64,000 bases of DNA from Juglans regia (taxonomy: Eukaryota; Streptophyta; Magnoliopsida; Fagales; Juglandaceae), in contig NC_049904.1 of assembly GCF_001411555.2 (NCBI RefSeq), positions 24,813,370 through 24,877,369 of the forward strand, read 5' to 3'. The notes below the pieces were generated by a model. The model had not been told where the DNA came from. It saw only the letters and a list, made by a program, of their open reading frames with translations, and searched no databases. Both the position numbers and the translations under genes were made by a program. Of the stretch, positions 32,767 to 44,559 are shown in pieces. Position 1 is the first letter of the stretch; every line of letters starts with the position of its first letter.

Positions 32767-34649
32767 TGTTAGGGACCTCGGTTAAGTCCCTAAACACTAT
32801 GATATCCACACCAATGGTGACCTTGTGATGACCGAACCTCTGTTCCTCTCTTGTTTGATTCTCAATCAATGGTGGCCAAGATGACCACTTAGGTATGGTG
32901 AGGTTAAGGGTTTAGGCTAGAATGGGTGTATGGAGTGGTGGAAAAGGTTAGGAAAGTGTATGGCTACTTTGGTAAGAAGTGGTGCATGGCAATGGAAGGA
33001 ATTAGGGTTGGCGCCACTTGAGATTAGGGTTTAGGGTTGGAAGATGATGATGGACGGTTAGGGTTTGTGTTTAGGGTTTTGGAATTAAGGTAAGGATGTG
33101 GTCAGCTAGGGTTGGCCGAACAAGGCTAGAGAGTGATTCTAGGAAGTTGTTCCTAAAATCTAGGAACTCAATTTGGAAAGAACTTGGCCAAGTATGGTGA
33201 AGGGTTTGGGTCAACTAGGGTTCCTAAATTATAGGAACACTTGTTTGGCAAGTGGAGTGGGCGGCTAGGTCAAGTCCAAATAAGGCGAGTAGTAGCCGAA
33301 TAGGACTTTGCACCAAGGAGGAAAGTGTGTTTCGGCTAAGCTATGGTTTGAAGAGGCAAATCAAATAAGGAAAGTTGACAAACAATGTGTTGGTCGACTT
33401 TTATGGATTGTATGGATTGGAAGAACAAACATACGAAGAACACCAAGAACAAAATAAAGAAAACTCAAGAGCAAGAGCAAAAATACTTAAGAACTTGAAT
33501 GAACAAAAGAATAACAAAGATAATTCAACACTTTATTCACGAATTGCACAAGAATTGAATAAACCTCATATATTGATGAACACAACTTGGATTCACGAAT
33601 TTCACCAAGTTGCAGGAACAAGATAAATGAATCACACTTATTCAAAGAATTGCAAAGTGTGATTCTCTCTTTGGGATTCACGAATTTCACCCAAAAAGCC
33701 CAAGTGCAAAGGTACCATTTATGATCTCTCAAACAATAATCTTCCCTCTAGGAAATTTGCCAAAAGATGTAAAAGAAATAACTAAGGGTCCTATTTATAA
33801 GAGTTACAAATCGGAAACCTCCAATAGGTCCCTTGGAAATAAATAATAATTAAATAAATAAAAAGTAATAAGATAATGGCATGGACCACTCTTGGCCGTG
33901 ACATGCATGGGCCCATGGTGGGCTAAGTGGTTGCATGTTGGTCTTCGGGCTAGTCCATGGCTAGGTGGTACTGCATGGCTTGCTGATGGTGAGTCATGTG
34001 GGTGCACTGCATGGCCCAAGCTGGTGGCCTAGGCGCTGGCTGCAAGGCATGGGCTGGAGCCATACGTTGGATGGCATGCCTGGTGGGCATGCCACTAACC
34101 TGCTCTGCAAGGCATGGGCTGGAGCCATGCACTGGATGGCATGCTTGATGGGCATGCCACTAGCCTGCTCCGCAAGGCACGGCCTGGGGCCGTGCGCTGG
34201 ATGGCATGTCGTGAGGTATGCCACTAACCTCGCCAGCGTGCGGCAAGATGGTGGGCATGGGCGTGAGCGCGTGGGCGCTAGCTGGGCTGGCCGTGCGGAG
34301 CATGGGCACGTGCATGGCCTTACGGCACATGGGCGCACGCAGGACCACGCGGCCCATTAGCGTGCGCATGGGCGCAGGGCACGCTGTTGAGCGCTTGGTC
34401 GCGTAGGCGCCGTGTTGCACGCGGTGCATGCCTGCGCGCATGGGCAGGTGCACACTAGCCTCACTAGCCCGCATGCTGGGCACCTCGTGAGTGCCATCGC
34501 GCGGGCCAAGGCATGCATGCATGCTAGGTGCCCCGTGTGTGTCACCCCACGAGTCAATGCATGGTTGTGGGCTAGCCAAAGTGCATGTTCCCATCATGAC
34601 TAGGGCATGTGCGGCATCTCTAGAGGCAACTCGACGTGGGGATCTAACA
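32767..34649. mobile_element. 1.88-kb TGTTAG..CTAACA insertion (solo-LTR-like) nested in the Copia 1 3' LTR
   Basis: It begins TGTTAGGGACCTCGGTTAAG and ends GGGGATCTAACA, and lies between ACTTA (32762-32766) and ATTTA (34650-34654), a one-mismatch 5-bp target duplication. TG..CA ends with a 5-bp duplication and no coding content best fit a solo LTR of a large retroelement, although a non-coding LARD-like element is possible. The left half is ordinary; the right 750 bases are unusually GC-rich and carry tandem repeats. Confidence 0.6.
34043..34237. repeat. Three tandem 65-bp GC-rich repeats
   Basis: Units start at 34043, 34108 and 34173 with CAAGGCATGGGCTGGAGCCA or a close variant, followed by a TGGATGGCATGC segment and GGGCATGCCACTA. 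The period is 65. They create long spurious frames on both strands. The surrounding 33880-34620 is full of GCATGC/GGGC(G)CA words. Confidence 0.85.
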
Positions 34650-35074
34650 ATTTATCACTTAGCATCGTCGCAAGTGATGAAATTATTTAAATTCAAACGA
34701 AATTACATATTTTTACATCTTTTTTTATAGTTATTATTAACTGTCAATGACAGTTATTTCACACATTTCTTATAGAAACCGTTTTATTTAATTTCAAATG
34801 AAACAACACAACTGCTGCTATTATATCTATTCGTTCTAAGATTAGTGTTCAGAATTTGCGATATGTACACTATATAAACAATGTTGTATCTTGAGGACAA
34901 ACTTGCCAAATTTCCATTTGCATAACTTAATTTTGTGAGTGGGAGACAATATTTGTCTAAAAGACAGATTAACAATCGCCTCACTGTTTATCATTTTCAA
35001 TCTCTATTTACTATTCTTTTCTAACACAAGCTTCCCATACGTACATATGAATGGATATCCCTCCTTACTACGCA

Positions 35075-35470
35075 CACTACAACAAATATAGTCTTTTCCC
35101 ACGAATTCTTTTCCCACGATATATGATCGTAACAAATAGTAGGCTAATGACACGAAATCCATCCGTGGAAGAAAAGACAAGCTTTTTGCCACGAAATCAA
35201 GTCGGCAAGTAAAACTTTTTGCCACGAAACAAACATTTTTTGCTACAATAACAGGTCGCCGAAAATAAATTTACCAGAATTATTTTACTTTCATGGGTTA
35301 ATAGTTTTTGTGACGAGGTTAATAGCTTTTTTTGGCGATTATTTATCACCGCAAATAAACTTACCTACCAAACTTTTTCGTAATTCTAGGTATTGGTATT
35401 TGCAGCGACCAATTACCTTCTGCAGCAATAAGAACTCGCTGCAAATAGTAATAAAATTTTTAAACCGTTC
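35075..35470 (+). mobile_element. CACTA-type terminal region
   Basis: It opens with CACTACAACAAATATAG. Many short repeated motifs of the type TTTGCCACGA and ACGAAATC follow in the next 390 bases, the structured subterminal repeats of CACTA/EnSpm elements. The opposite inverted end was not found in the window, so this is one end of a broken or very long element. A second identical CACTACAACAAATAT occurs at 36852 in the same orientation. Confidence 0.55.
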
Positions 35471-37950
35471 TTCCTTTCTTTTCCCCCCCAACCACTATGA
35501 TTCTCTCGTCTCTCTCTCTCTCTCCTTGCGGATGTTGAGGCTCTCCTCCCCACTGCGCCACCACAAAAGGCTCCCATTGCCGTTAAGCCATGGGAGGTCT
35601 TCCCCCTTAACCCCTCGCCCTCTCATCGACTCTCTCTCTCTCTCTCTCTCTCTGATCCGTGCACCTCCGCCGTCTCTAGCCATGGCCATCGCCACCCTCA
35701 ACCGCCTATGGCTCTTCCAGTCACCAATCATCGCTCCACCTCCAAGTCTTGCGACCATAGCAACTAGGCAAATAGTTTTCTTCCTTCTAAGTCGTGCGAT
35801 GCTCTCATCCCTCTACCCATTTTAGTTTCTTTCCAAGTTTGATTTAAGATCTTGTTCTCATCTTTTCAAAGGGAAAACCTTGAAGGTAAGACCATTTTGA
35901 TTTACTTCCTATTATGGTTTCGAATGGGTTTTGATTTCTTCAAGGAAGGTTACCCATTGATGTTTCAGTTTGGGGTTTTTCAATGCAATCACTTGTATTC
36001 TTTCCTTTACACGCCTATAGCATTATTTGGTCCTCCATTTTACATGGCCAGAAGGATCTAAGAACCAAGGTAAAAACCCTAACTTGACTCCATTTGATTT
36101 GGGTATTATTTTGAAGCCAACCGAATTCTTTTGTGATGGAAAGCTTGTGTCTTGGGTTGTGGTTATTTCTCTATGTTGCAAAATATTATAAATGCTCTGT
36201 TTTGGTCCTAACCGAATGATGATGAAGCTGTTTTACTATATGATTTCCTATGTTTCAAATTTGGTATTTTGCTAATAAGCTTGGTTTAACCATAGGTGAC
36301 TTTAGTATGATTTTGTTTATGTATGTTGGTGCCGTGTGTTCTGTTTTGAGGTTGTACTATGTGTTCTATCTTAGGATGCTAGAGATGTTCGGTTTTACAG
36401 ATTTATTGTGGTTGTATGTAATCCTATAAACTTGCTTTTAAAAGGTATCAAATGATTAATCTATAAATTTTAGTGTTTAAAGATTTTTAAGTTTACTTAA
36501 TGGGTTATTCTTGCTATTCTCTATGTTATGTTTAATTAAATAGTGTATGTTAACTAAGCTAATTATTATACTTGTGTCACTAGATTTATAGCATAGATTG
36601 TTATTAGGAGTAGATGATTAATTGTGCATGTCAACTACAAGCATGGGCAGCAAGCATTGATGGAATGGAGTGGGCGGCAAGCATGGGCAACTAAAGTAAG
36701 TGTAATTTTGCTAGATTAAATTACATGGGCAGCAAGCATGCTATATGTTTTATTAGTGGAATTATGTATATGGAAGTGTGTAGAGGAATTTGTGAATTTG
36801 GTGCTAAGTAGCCAAGTGTGTTATGTATTGATGGAATGGAGTGGCTTCACTCACTACAACAAATATGGGTCAAGGTATGGCAAACCTTTATGTCTCCATT
36901 CTCCTTACCTATAATGTGTTTGAAAATCTTAAGCTATTATGCCTCTTTCATCTTTAGTATGTGTTGATGATTCTATCGGTTTGAGATTTGTGAAGCTATG
37001 TAATTATTTGAGTTTGTTGGATATTGAGTTTAAATGGATAATGGATTTAATTTATATGTGTATCTTCCTTGAGTTGAAGATTTGGTTAGATTTTACTTAA
37101 GTACAATGGTTTATATATTGGAATTTATTTTAGGACCATGAGGTCCAAGAATTTGACAGGTTTGAATATGTTAAGTGTATTATGCATGAACAATGGATTG
37201 TATAATGGATTTAGGTTGGGCTGAACAAAGTGATAAATGAATTAAAATTCCTTTAGGCAGCAAGCATGCTATATATTTTTGGTTTGTTGGTTGGGCGATA
37301 GCCTATTTGGATTGCAATGGAGTGAATGGAATGAGGTGACTTCACTTGTGTTGTTGGAGTGATAAATAATTATTGTTGCCTTTGTCTTGTGCTTTGAAGA
37401 GTATGTCGGGCCTCTGAAGATTAGAGATTTGATTCTGAGAATTAATGAATTGCCAAAATAACAAATTTTCGTGTCATTTTATTAATCTTCCAACTACTTT
37501 GAATTTGATTAATTGTTTCAATTTATTAGATCTTAATATCACTGGACCTTTTCTTTCTTACGATTTAGGGTGTAGGGCACAATTACGAGAAAGTTCTTGT
37601 TCTTACAGCTACTTTTCCTGTCTCAAGCCTACGGGCAGCTTCACCACCAACCATCCGAGACATTCTTTGCCCCAAGAGTTTTGTATAACCTCTATTTCCC
37701 TATATCTTAGATTAATAAGCACACTTGATTAAATGATCTTGTATTTGAATGCTTGGAGATAGGCAAGTTGTGTTATATTGGGTTGGAATTGATTTGAGCC
37801 ATGAATGAAACTTATAAATCTTTATGATTGTGTTTGGGGTTGGTGTATAAATAAAATTCAAGATTTATACATTAAATGTGTTGGTTTCAATGAACCAAGA
37901 AAAATAATATGAAGGTTGGGAATTGTGTGGAGCCATGAATGAAACTTATT
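35471..37950. other. Non-coding interior of CACTA-like DNA, no gene supported
   Basis: The stretch contains CT-rich microsatellites (35508-35522, 35631-35655), a CACTACAACAAATAT terminus at 36852-36866, a recurring GGGCAGCAAGCATG phrase (36646, 36718, 37256) and a direct repeat GAGCCATGAATGAAACTTAT at about 37797 and 37930. The largest frames (35310-35825 and 37445-37732) lack recognisable domains. It may be gene fragments carried by the element. Confidence 0.4.
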
Positions 37951-39558
37951 TGTAACACCCCATATTTTAGTGTAATTTTAATGAAGAAATTATTTTTATT
38001 GATTCAAAATTATTCTCTTGTTTTAAAATTATTGGATTTTTTTTAATTGGGTTATTTTATGATTTTTAGTTTACGAAAATTATTTTTTTGAAGTGCTTTC
38101 TTTAAATTAATTATTATTATGCGTTTAAATTTCTTCTCAAATTAAATTAACTTATTATTGGGTTTAATTATTTATTTTCATTATAATCACTGTGTTTGAA
38201 TTATTTTATTTCACTGGCTGTTTTAAAATCGTTTCCGTTGGATCATTTTTGTGACCCAAGATGTGGGGATTGGACATCATTTCTTTCCCTACATTTTCCC
38301 TTTCCTCTTTTCTTTTTCTTCTTTTTTTTTTTCCTTCCTTCTTTTCTTTCTTTTCTTCTCTTTTCCTAGTTCTCTCCCATGCAACCCAGCCCCCCCTCTC
38401 TCCCGTGCGTCATTCTTCATCCACCCAACCCCGCCACGTCACGCCGCCATGCGCGACACCGCCAAGCTCCCAAGGTCCCCCAGCCGCCGGCGACCACCAC
38501 CCTCCGATTTCAGCCCCAACTGCGCCGCCGTTAGCCACCACGCGCCACACGAAGCCGCGGCACCTCTTGTGCTCGCGCGCTGCCATCGCACCACCATTGG
38601 CCGCCATTTCTTCACCACATCATCCTCGACCTCCTAGCAACCCATTGGACCCAACCCCACCTCCGATCCGTCACTAGTGAAGCACATTCATCAACATTTT
38701 CATTTTGGGTATTTTTCACTTCAACCACCATTTGCGCCGCCACCCACGGCCAACCACCACCACTTCTAGTTTCACCAACATCCCTAAGCCCTACCCTATC
38801 AATCTCGGGTCTTCGTTTGCACCCATTCAAAAGTGAGTTTTTGAGACACACGGCCACAGTGCATTTGGCACTGTTTTGTTGCTACGTTGCCGCTTCTAGC
38901 ACCTCTGTGATCTTTCAAAAATTATATTATAGCATTATAAGTATTTTCTCAAAGAACTTTTGAGATTTAAATGTATTTATGCGCTAACTCATATTTACTG
39001 TTAATTGTTTGATTGTACCAGACTGAGTCTGAGGAGTAAGGGGTCGGTTAGATTGGATGATGGAGTTTTTGTGTGATTGGTTTATGCTTTGAGATTTGTT
39101 GGCTGTTTTGGGGTTAAATATTGGTGCTTTGAGTTTGACGTTGGTTATGGTGGATATTAGTGATTTTAGGAAGTGATGATATATTTTGGAATTATGAGAG
39201 TTTTAAGTTTAGAGGAACTAAAATATGTTATTTTTGAAGTTTAGGCTTAAATATCGAAATACATGATTGATTGGAAACTTACGGAAATTACGTGATTATC
39301 TTTATAGGTGACGATTTATAGTCGTTTTGACAGATTTGAGGAAAATTCTGGAAAAGTTAAGTTGTCCAGGTAAGCGAAGTTCCTATGCTAGATTTGCATA
39401 AAAAGAAATGAACTGAGGTTGGTTTGTAAAAATGTGCATGTTGTTTTAAAAAGAAAAAAGTGAAAAACAATCTCAGTATATGTTTCGCATTCCCTCATGA
39501 GATACGTATGAAAGAGAAAAGAAATATTTTTGACATGAAATATGTAGACATGAGCAAT
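37951..39558 (+). repeat. LTR-like repeat beginning TGTAACACCCC, with a GC-rich island
   Basis: The start TGTAACACCCCATATTTTAG is typical of large plant LTRs. A C/G-rich island at 38370-38860 yields Pro-rich frames on both strands without known domains. The segment 39300-39560 (for example AGGTAAGCGAAGTTCCTATG) is homologous to 42360-42610 in the following repeat, so both belong to one family. The 3' end is lost into a minisatellite. Confidence 0.5.
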
Positions 39559-39912
39559 ATTTGACATGTTTATTTATATATTATAGTGATTTTATTTTTT
39601 ATTTATATATTATAGAGATTTTATTTTTTATTTATATATAATAGTGATAAATATTTTTTTGTTTATATATTATAGTGATTTTTTATTATTTATATATTAT
39701 AATGATTTTTTTATTTATATTTAATAGTGATAAATATTATAGTGATTTTATTTTTTATTTATATATAATAGTGATAAATATTTTTTATTTATATATTATA
39801 GTGATTTTATTTTTTATTTATATATTATAGTGATTTTTTTATTTATATTTAATAGTGATAAATATTATAGTGATTTTATTTTTTATTTATATATAATAGT
39901 GATAAGTATTAT
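39559..39912. repeat. AT-rich minisatellite
   Basis: Repeated units of about 30-35 bases built from TTTATATATTATAGTGATTT and TTTATATATAATAGTGATAA, at least ten copies with length variation. Confidence 0.8.
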
Positions 39913-40077
39913 AGAATGTTTGTGAATAGTTATGAGTAGAGATTAAAGTGAGTTTGTGGGTCCCATTGAGAGTATTTTAAGTTGTTTGGTATGTGAAGTA
40001 TTTTCAAAAGTACGAGAATACTTGGAAAGTGTTGAGGACACTTGGTCACCCAAACACAGCCTTAGCATCATCAAGAT

Positions 40078-43000
40078 TGTAACATCCGGGTCTAGCAATA
40101 AGTCATTTTTTAAAAACTTTTGTTTTAAATTTATACGTATGAAGAACTTAGTTAATTTTTAATTATTATTTTTTTATACTGGTTGCGGGTCCAAATTGTA
40201 TTTTGACGGATATAAGATTTTTTTAAATAGGCTTTTTATTTTAATAATTTTCTTAAATATCTTTAAGTCAGATGAAAATATTTTATAGATCGAGAAAATT
40301 TATGAAACATGTATATATTTTTTAAGGTGGGTCGAGATCTAAAATTTAAAGAGGAACCTGTTTCTTAATAGTTTATTTTTTGTCGCTACAAAACATGAGG
40401 CAAAAATTTGAAAAAATAAATATGCACATCAGCCTACGCTGCAGCTGCAACACACCTAACGTGTGGACAGGCTGATGTGCTACAGTAGATTGATGAGCTG
40501 TGTACAGGAAAAATATATATATATATATATATATACTATACATCAGCCTATACTCTCCATACATCATGGTTTTAATTTTTTTTTTTTTAACTCAATACAT
40601 TAAGTGTGTTGAGGCTGATGTAAATAGTAGACTGATGTAAATAATTTTTAAAACAGAGAAGAAGAAGAAGGGGAAGAAAAAAAAAATGTGCTACGGCTGA
40701 TGTGCTAGCTGTATAGCTCTACTCTATTTGAAATGGCCCGGTATTTTCATCAAGCTCAAGCCATCAACGCAATCTAATTATCAAGTCCAGGCTCACCACT
40801 CCATGCACATCCCTATATTCCTCACATTTACGGCAACAGTCACAATGTATATACAACACGTATACGTTAGACTATACTGGTGTCCCTTCCTATAACTAGG
40901 GTTGCCACCGCTTAGATTTTTGGGTGAAAAGACTCTTTCACGTAGCTGTCGACAGAAGCACAAGCCTCACTTCCAGAATGAGACAATCCCCCCACTCCAC
41001 CGTAGCAATCATCAACCGCTGCCCTTCTGCACCACGAAACACGTGCGACACCCACTATAAACCGAGAACCACCAAGCTTGGCATTGACCAAAACTCAACC
41101 CGCTTTCCCCCTACAAAATCGACGCAACGCATGCACGAAAGCCCCAACCCATGCACCGAAACAACCAAACCAGTAAGCCAACCACCGTAGCCTCCACGCA
41201 GTCACCGTGCCTTATAACGCCGCTACACCCGTGCACCCCCACCGTAGCACCACCACCTCCATCTCGGCCGTAAAAGAAAGTTTTTGTTTTTACGTTGACT
41301 TTGAGAACTCTTGCCCCTGCGTGCAGTTCGGAGACCCACTTTCAGAGGCTCCAGCCACCACACCGCAAACTCCTTCAGCTGCTCAGCCTCTGTACCACCA
41401 AGAGCTCGTCCACCGCGCTGCCTTAACACCACCCTCAAACTCACGGAAGTCCCCTGTTTTTGCACCGAGAAACAGAGCACTACCATAGCCAGACCTTCCT
41501 TCCCAAGCACGCTTTCAGCCACCGTTCTCGACTGAAACGGCCACAACCCAGTCTTGCTAAGCCCTGCACCACCATGCTGCTCGGCCGCCGCCTCAAGCCA
41601 CTGCTCTCTCTTCCTCTCGGTAAAATTTTTTCCTCATGCCGTAATCACTCTCTCTGTTCTCCCATCACTTTCTCTCTCACTCATCACTCTCTCTCTCTCT
41701 CAGTGCGCCGCCGTCGGGACAGCCACCGTCCACCGGAAACCATCTCCGCCTCGACCTCCTTCCTTCACGGTGAGCCTCCGTCACACAAGGATCTCTTTCT
41801 GCTGCTGCACTTCATTTTTTGTTTTGATTATCTTGGTTCTCCAGAAACAACGAGTTTAGGCATTTGACTCTAGTCATGTTTTTCTTTGTAATTACGAAAA
41901 TGCCATCAAGCTTTTGTTTATTGTTTATTGTTTATACGTAAAGTTGCAGCTCATACCTAGCTTTCAGTGTTTTTACATTTTGCCCTTCCAATTATAAAAC
42001 TACAAGTATTCTTATGAATATTTCAGTAGATTTGATTTTTACTATCGATGGGCCTAGCTCTCATTTTAAAAAAAAAAAACTCTTGTTTATTTTTAATTGT
42101 ACTCCGGCTCATTTTTTTAAATTAGTCTAAAATATGGATTAACATAAAATAATTGCATTTAGTATTAAGTTTTAAAGTTAGATTTCGGTAATAAATAAGT
42201 TAGAGCTTAATTACTCCGAGATTTTTAAGTGTATCAAGGTATTTGAGAATTTATGATATTTTAGATTTTTAAAATTTTAAATTTTTTAAGAAAATAGGTT
42301 ATCTAGCGTTTCAGGTTTAAGTATTGAAAAATGTGTTGATTTCAGATATTTATAGAGATTTTGTGGCAATGTTATAGGTGATGATTGATTTTTGTTCAGC
42401 ACTGTTATGAAAAAATTCTAAAAAGTTAAAAAGTTCAAGTAAGCGAGATTCTTATGCTAAATTTTTCATGAAAATAAAAGACTGAGATTGATTTCTGAAA
42501 AATATGTATCTTTAGTTATGAAAAGAAATTTGAGACGGCGTCAGTTGTTTATTCTGCATTACTCATGAAATTTTGTATAAGAATAAAGCATTTTTTGGCA
42601 TAACTGATATAGACATGAGCTGTTTTGAAAATTTGTTTCTGAACTGTACAAAAGAGTGCGAATATAAAATTTTGTGCATAAATTATATTTTTGTGATCTA
42701 ATTCTATTATAACCTAAAAATATTCATACTCTGATATGATATGAAGTGATTTTCGAAACTTCTTGCATGACATTTTATTTCTGTTCTGTTTTGACCTTAC
42801 CACTAGTGTAAAATTGTAGCCTCTGTTTGGGTTGGTACCAACTTTTCTGTTATGGTGCACCCACTTTGGAAACAAAGTGGTTTTCTGCATAGTTTTTCCT
42901 ATGTACACACTCAGAACTCTGAGAATAATAAGGGGAAGATTCAGAATCTGTTTCTACTCGGTTGGCCACCGAGGTTTGCATAACCCTACCACGGGGGTTA

Positions 43001-43621
43001 AACATGAAATTCTTTTTTGATATGATGTGTCCAGTTATGTTATGCCAAAGGAATTTTAAATAAGAATATTCTCTGAAAGTTTCGCTCTGATATTTTTGGT
43101 AACATGTGATTTTACATTCTGAAAGCAAATATTTCTAATTATGTATTCTGAAAGTAAATATATATATATATATATATATATATTGCATTCTGAACTCTGT
43201 AAATTCTCATGTTTGCATACTAGTATATATTCTCTGCTTACTGAGTTGTTGATAACTCATCTCTTATCTCCACAATATTTTTCAGAAGATTTGAATATTT
43301 CAACTGATGATTAAGATTATGCAGCATGGGTGAGATGAGTTGAGCATAGTGGATTACGTATAAAGATGATATTTTGGTTATTTGAGAATTTTATTAATCA
43401 GTGGATTTTGTTTTGCTCTGTTGACTGGGTATTTTGGAAGATTCCTATTTATTTTGAGATTTTATAGTGTTTAGAATAATTATATTGGAGCAGTTGATTT
43501 GGAATAGAGAGTCTTATGCGTCATTGAGAGTTTGAATTCTATGACAGTATGATTGAAAATATGATTTTTAGGTGATAAAAGGTAATTCTCCGACTCATAT
43601 GTACGGGATCGGGGCTTTACA
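40078..43621 (+). repeat. 3.5-kb LTR-like repeat, TGTAACATCC to GGGGCTTTACA
   Basis: It starts TGTAACATCCGGGTCTAG and ends ACGGGATCGGGGCTTTACA, end sequences characteristic of large plant LTRs. It contains a C-rich island (40920-41800), a hairpin at 40424-40480, an (AT)n tract near 43160, and the AAGTAAGCGAGATTCTTATG block shared with 39370. No protein domain was found. It may be a solo LTR, possibly enlarged by nested insertions. A target duplication is not clear (AAGAT at left, GAAAT at right). It directly abuts F-box remnant E. Confidence 0.5.
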
Positions 43622-44290
43622 GAAATCCTAACCAGTACTGCGCAAAACGTGTACTTGCTCTGTCGAAACATCTACAATGGCCCTCCATGTAGCCCACCCT
43701 CAACATGTGCTACGTCCAGGACTCATGGGACATGCCCTACAACCTCAGTTGTGGTGAGTTGGTGGGAATATTGTTGTTTGGCCTTGATTTGGTGGCCTGG
43801 GGACACATTTGTTTTGCCCTAAATTTATTGCATTTTTCACAATTCAAGTGAGCTCAAATATCTTGGATTTTTAGACTTTTTTTGGAACTTAAATTCATCT
43901 TAACTCAACTTAACTTATTATTATAATTCTTTTAAATTCTAACACAAAATATAATAAATAATTTAATTTTTTTTAATTTTAAAATAATAAAAATAAATAA
44001 TAATATTTTATTATTTTAATTTAATTTAACTTATTTTAACATCCCACGCACACTCAAGTGCGGTGAAATTTCGGATAAGGGAATCAGTGAGGCAGGCGTT
44101 GCAAATATTCCATTGTTGGACTGGCTTGAACTTTCATATTGTTGAAGGACAAAATTTTCTAGAAGCTGTTGGTCGCAGTTGTCCCCATTTGAAATCACTG
44201 AGGTTTATTGGGGCAAGCGTATTAAGGCAGACGAATCACCAAAGAATTTGTTACAACAACCTTCCAGAAGCAAGAAGAAGATTCAAGAAG
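43622..44290 (+). pseudogene. F-box/LRR protein remnant E
   Basis: It opens with AAATCCTAACCAGTACTGCG, where the F-box start is joined by deletion to the GCGCAAAACGTGTACTTGC region. The exon-1 phrases CCCACCCTCAACATG and GTCCAGGACTCATGGGACAT follow, with the block CTCAGTTGTGGTGAGTTGG. A short intron remnant leads to exon 2 after CACAATTCAAGTGAGCTC (43850). That exon is split by an AT-rich MITE and resumes at 44060 as KFRIRESVRQ, then CPHLKSLRFIGAS. All frames are broken and most LRRs are missing. Confidence 0.75.
43876..44058. mobile_element. AT-rich MITE inside F-box remnant E exon 2
   Basis: The insert, reading GAACTTAAATTCATCTTAAC through AAAATATAATAAATAATTTAA, interrupts the paralogous sequence between TATCTTGGATTTT and GGTGAAATTTCGG (contiguous in gene C as CTTGGACTTTCATGGTGTGAAATTTCG with a few bases between). 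Its body matches the MITE family of 15127 and 50849. Confidence 0.55.
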
Positions 44291-44559
44291 ATTTGAATTG
44301 TATCCAATTTAGTGACGTGTCCCAATCATAAGGGTTCCATTGCTCTCTGCTTTCTCTATATATTCATTACTGTATGCACTTCTTTTCGTATGAAAGAAGT
44401 TGTTAGAATATTTCTAGCACTCACTAAGAGAAACTCTTTCTCAGTAATATTGTCAAACTCTTGGTGTGCATTTTTCAATATGGTATCAAGCGCCTGACCA
44501 GAACTCACGTCCTTCTTCTTCCTGTGTTAATTTTTTTTTGTCTCTTCCCTTCTTCTTCC

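Larger units (their letters stand above)
27621..35026 (+). mobile_element. Copia LTR retrotransposon 1, decayed, with nested insertion
   Basis: The 5' LTR is 27621-28234 (TGCTAGATTATTTCAAAT..TCTAACA) and the 3' LTR 32526-35026 (TGTTGGATTATTTCAAAT..TCTAACA). The latter contains a 1883-bp insertion plus a 5-bp duplication; without them it is 613 bp against 614 bp. The flanking five bases, CAAAC (27616-27620) and CAAGC (35027-35031), form a near-matching target duplication. The internal order gag, integrase, reverse transcriptase, RNase H is that of Ty1/Copia. Many LTR differences and frameshifts show an old insertion. Confidence 0.85.
32526..35026 (+). repeat. 3' LTR of Copia 1, split by a nested insertion
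   Basis: Left part 32526-32766, right part from about 34655 to 35026. Both align with the 5' LTR through GCACTTA and then CTTAGCATCGTCGCAAGTG. A purine stretch (AATAAGTGGTGGAA) immediately before 32526 may be the polypurine tract. Confidence 0.8.

Noticed and set aside
34043..34237. CRISPR-like regular repeats
   Set aside because: The units are contiguous with no unique spacers, in a plant transposon; simple tandem duplication.
33804..34603. Long overlapping frames on both strands in the GC-rich block
   Set aside because: They come from GC-rich tandem repeats with few stops. There is no domain, no consistent codon pattern, and frames exist on both strands.
35310..36061. A host gene between the CACTA termini
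   Set aside because: Leader-like CT-rich DNA and short frames without domains; no splice-consistent protein could be assembled.
38251..38857. Pro/Ser-rich frames that look like a protein N-terminus
   Set aside because: They lie in the C-rich island of an LTR-like repeat, in several frames and both strands, with no recognisable domain.
41207..41867. Frames of 90-135 codons in C-rich DNA
   Set aside because: Same kind of island in the related long repeat, with no homology I recognise and poor start context.
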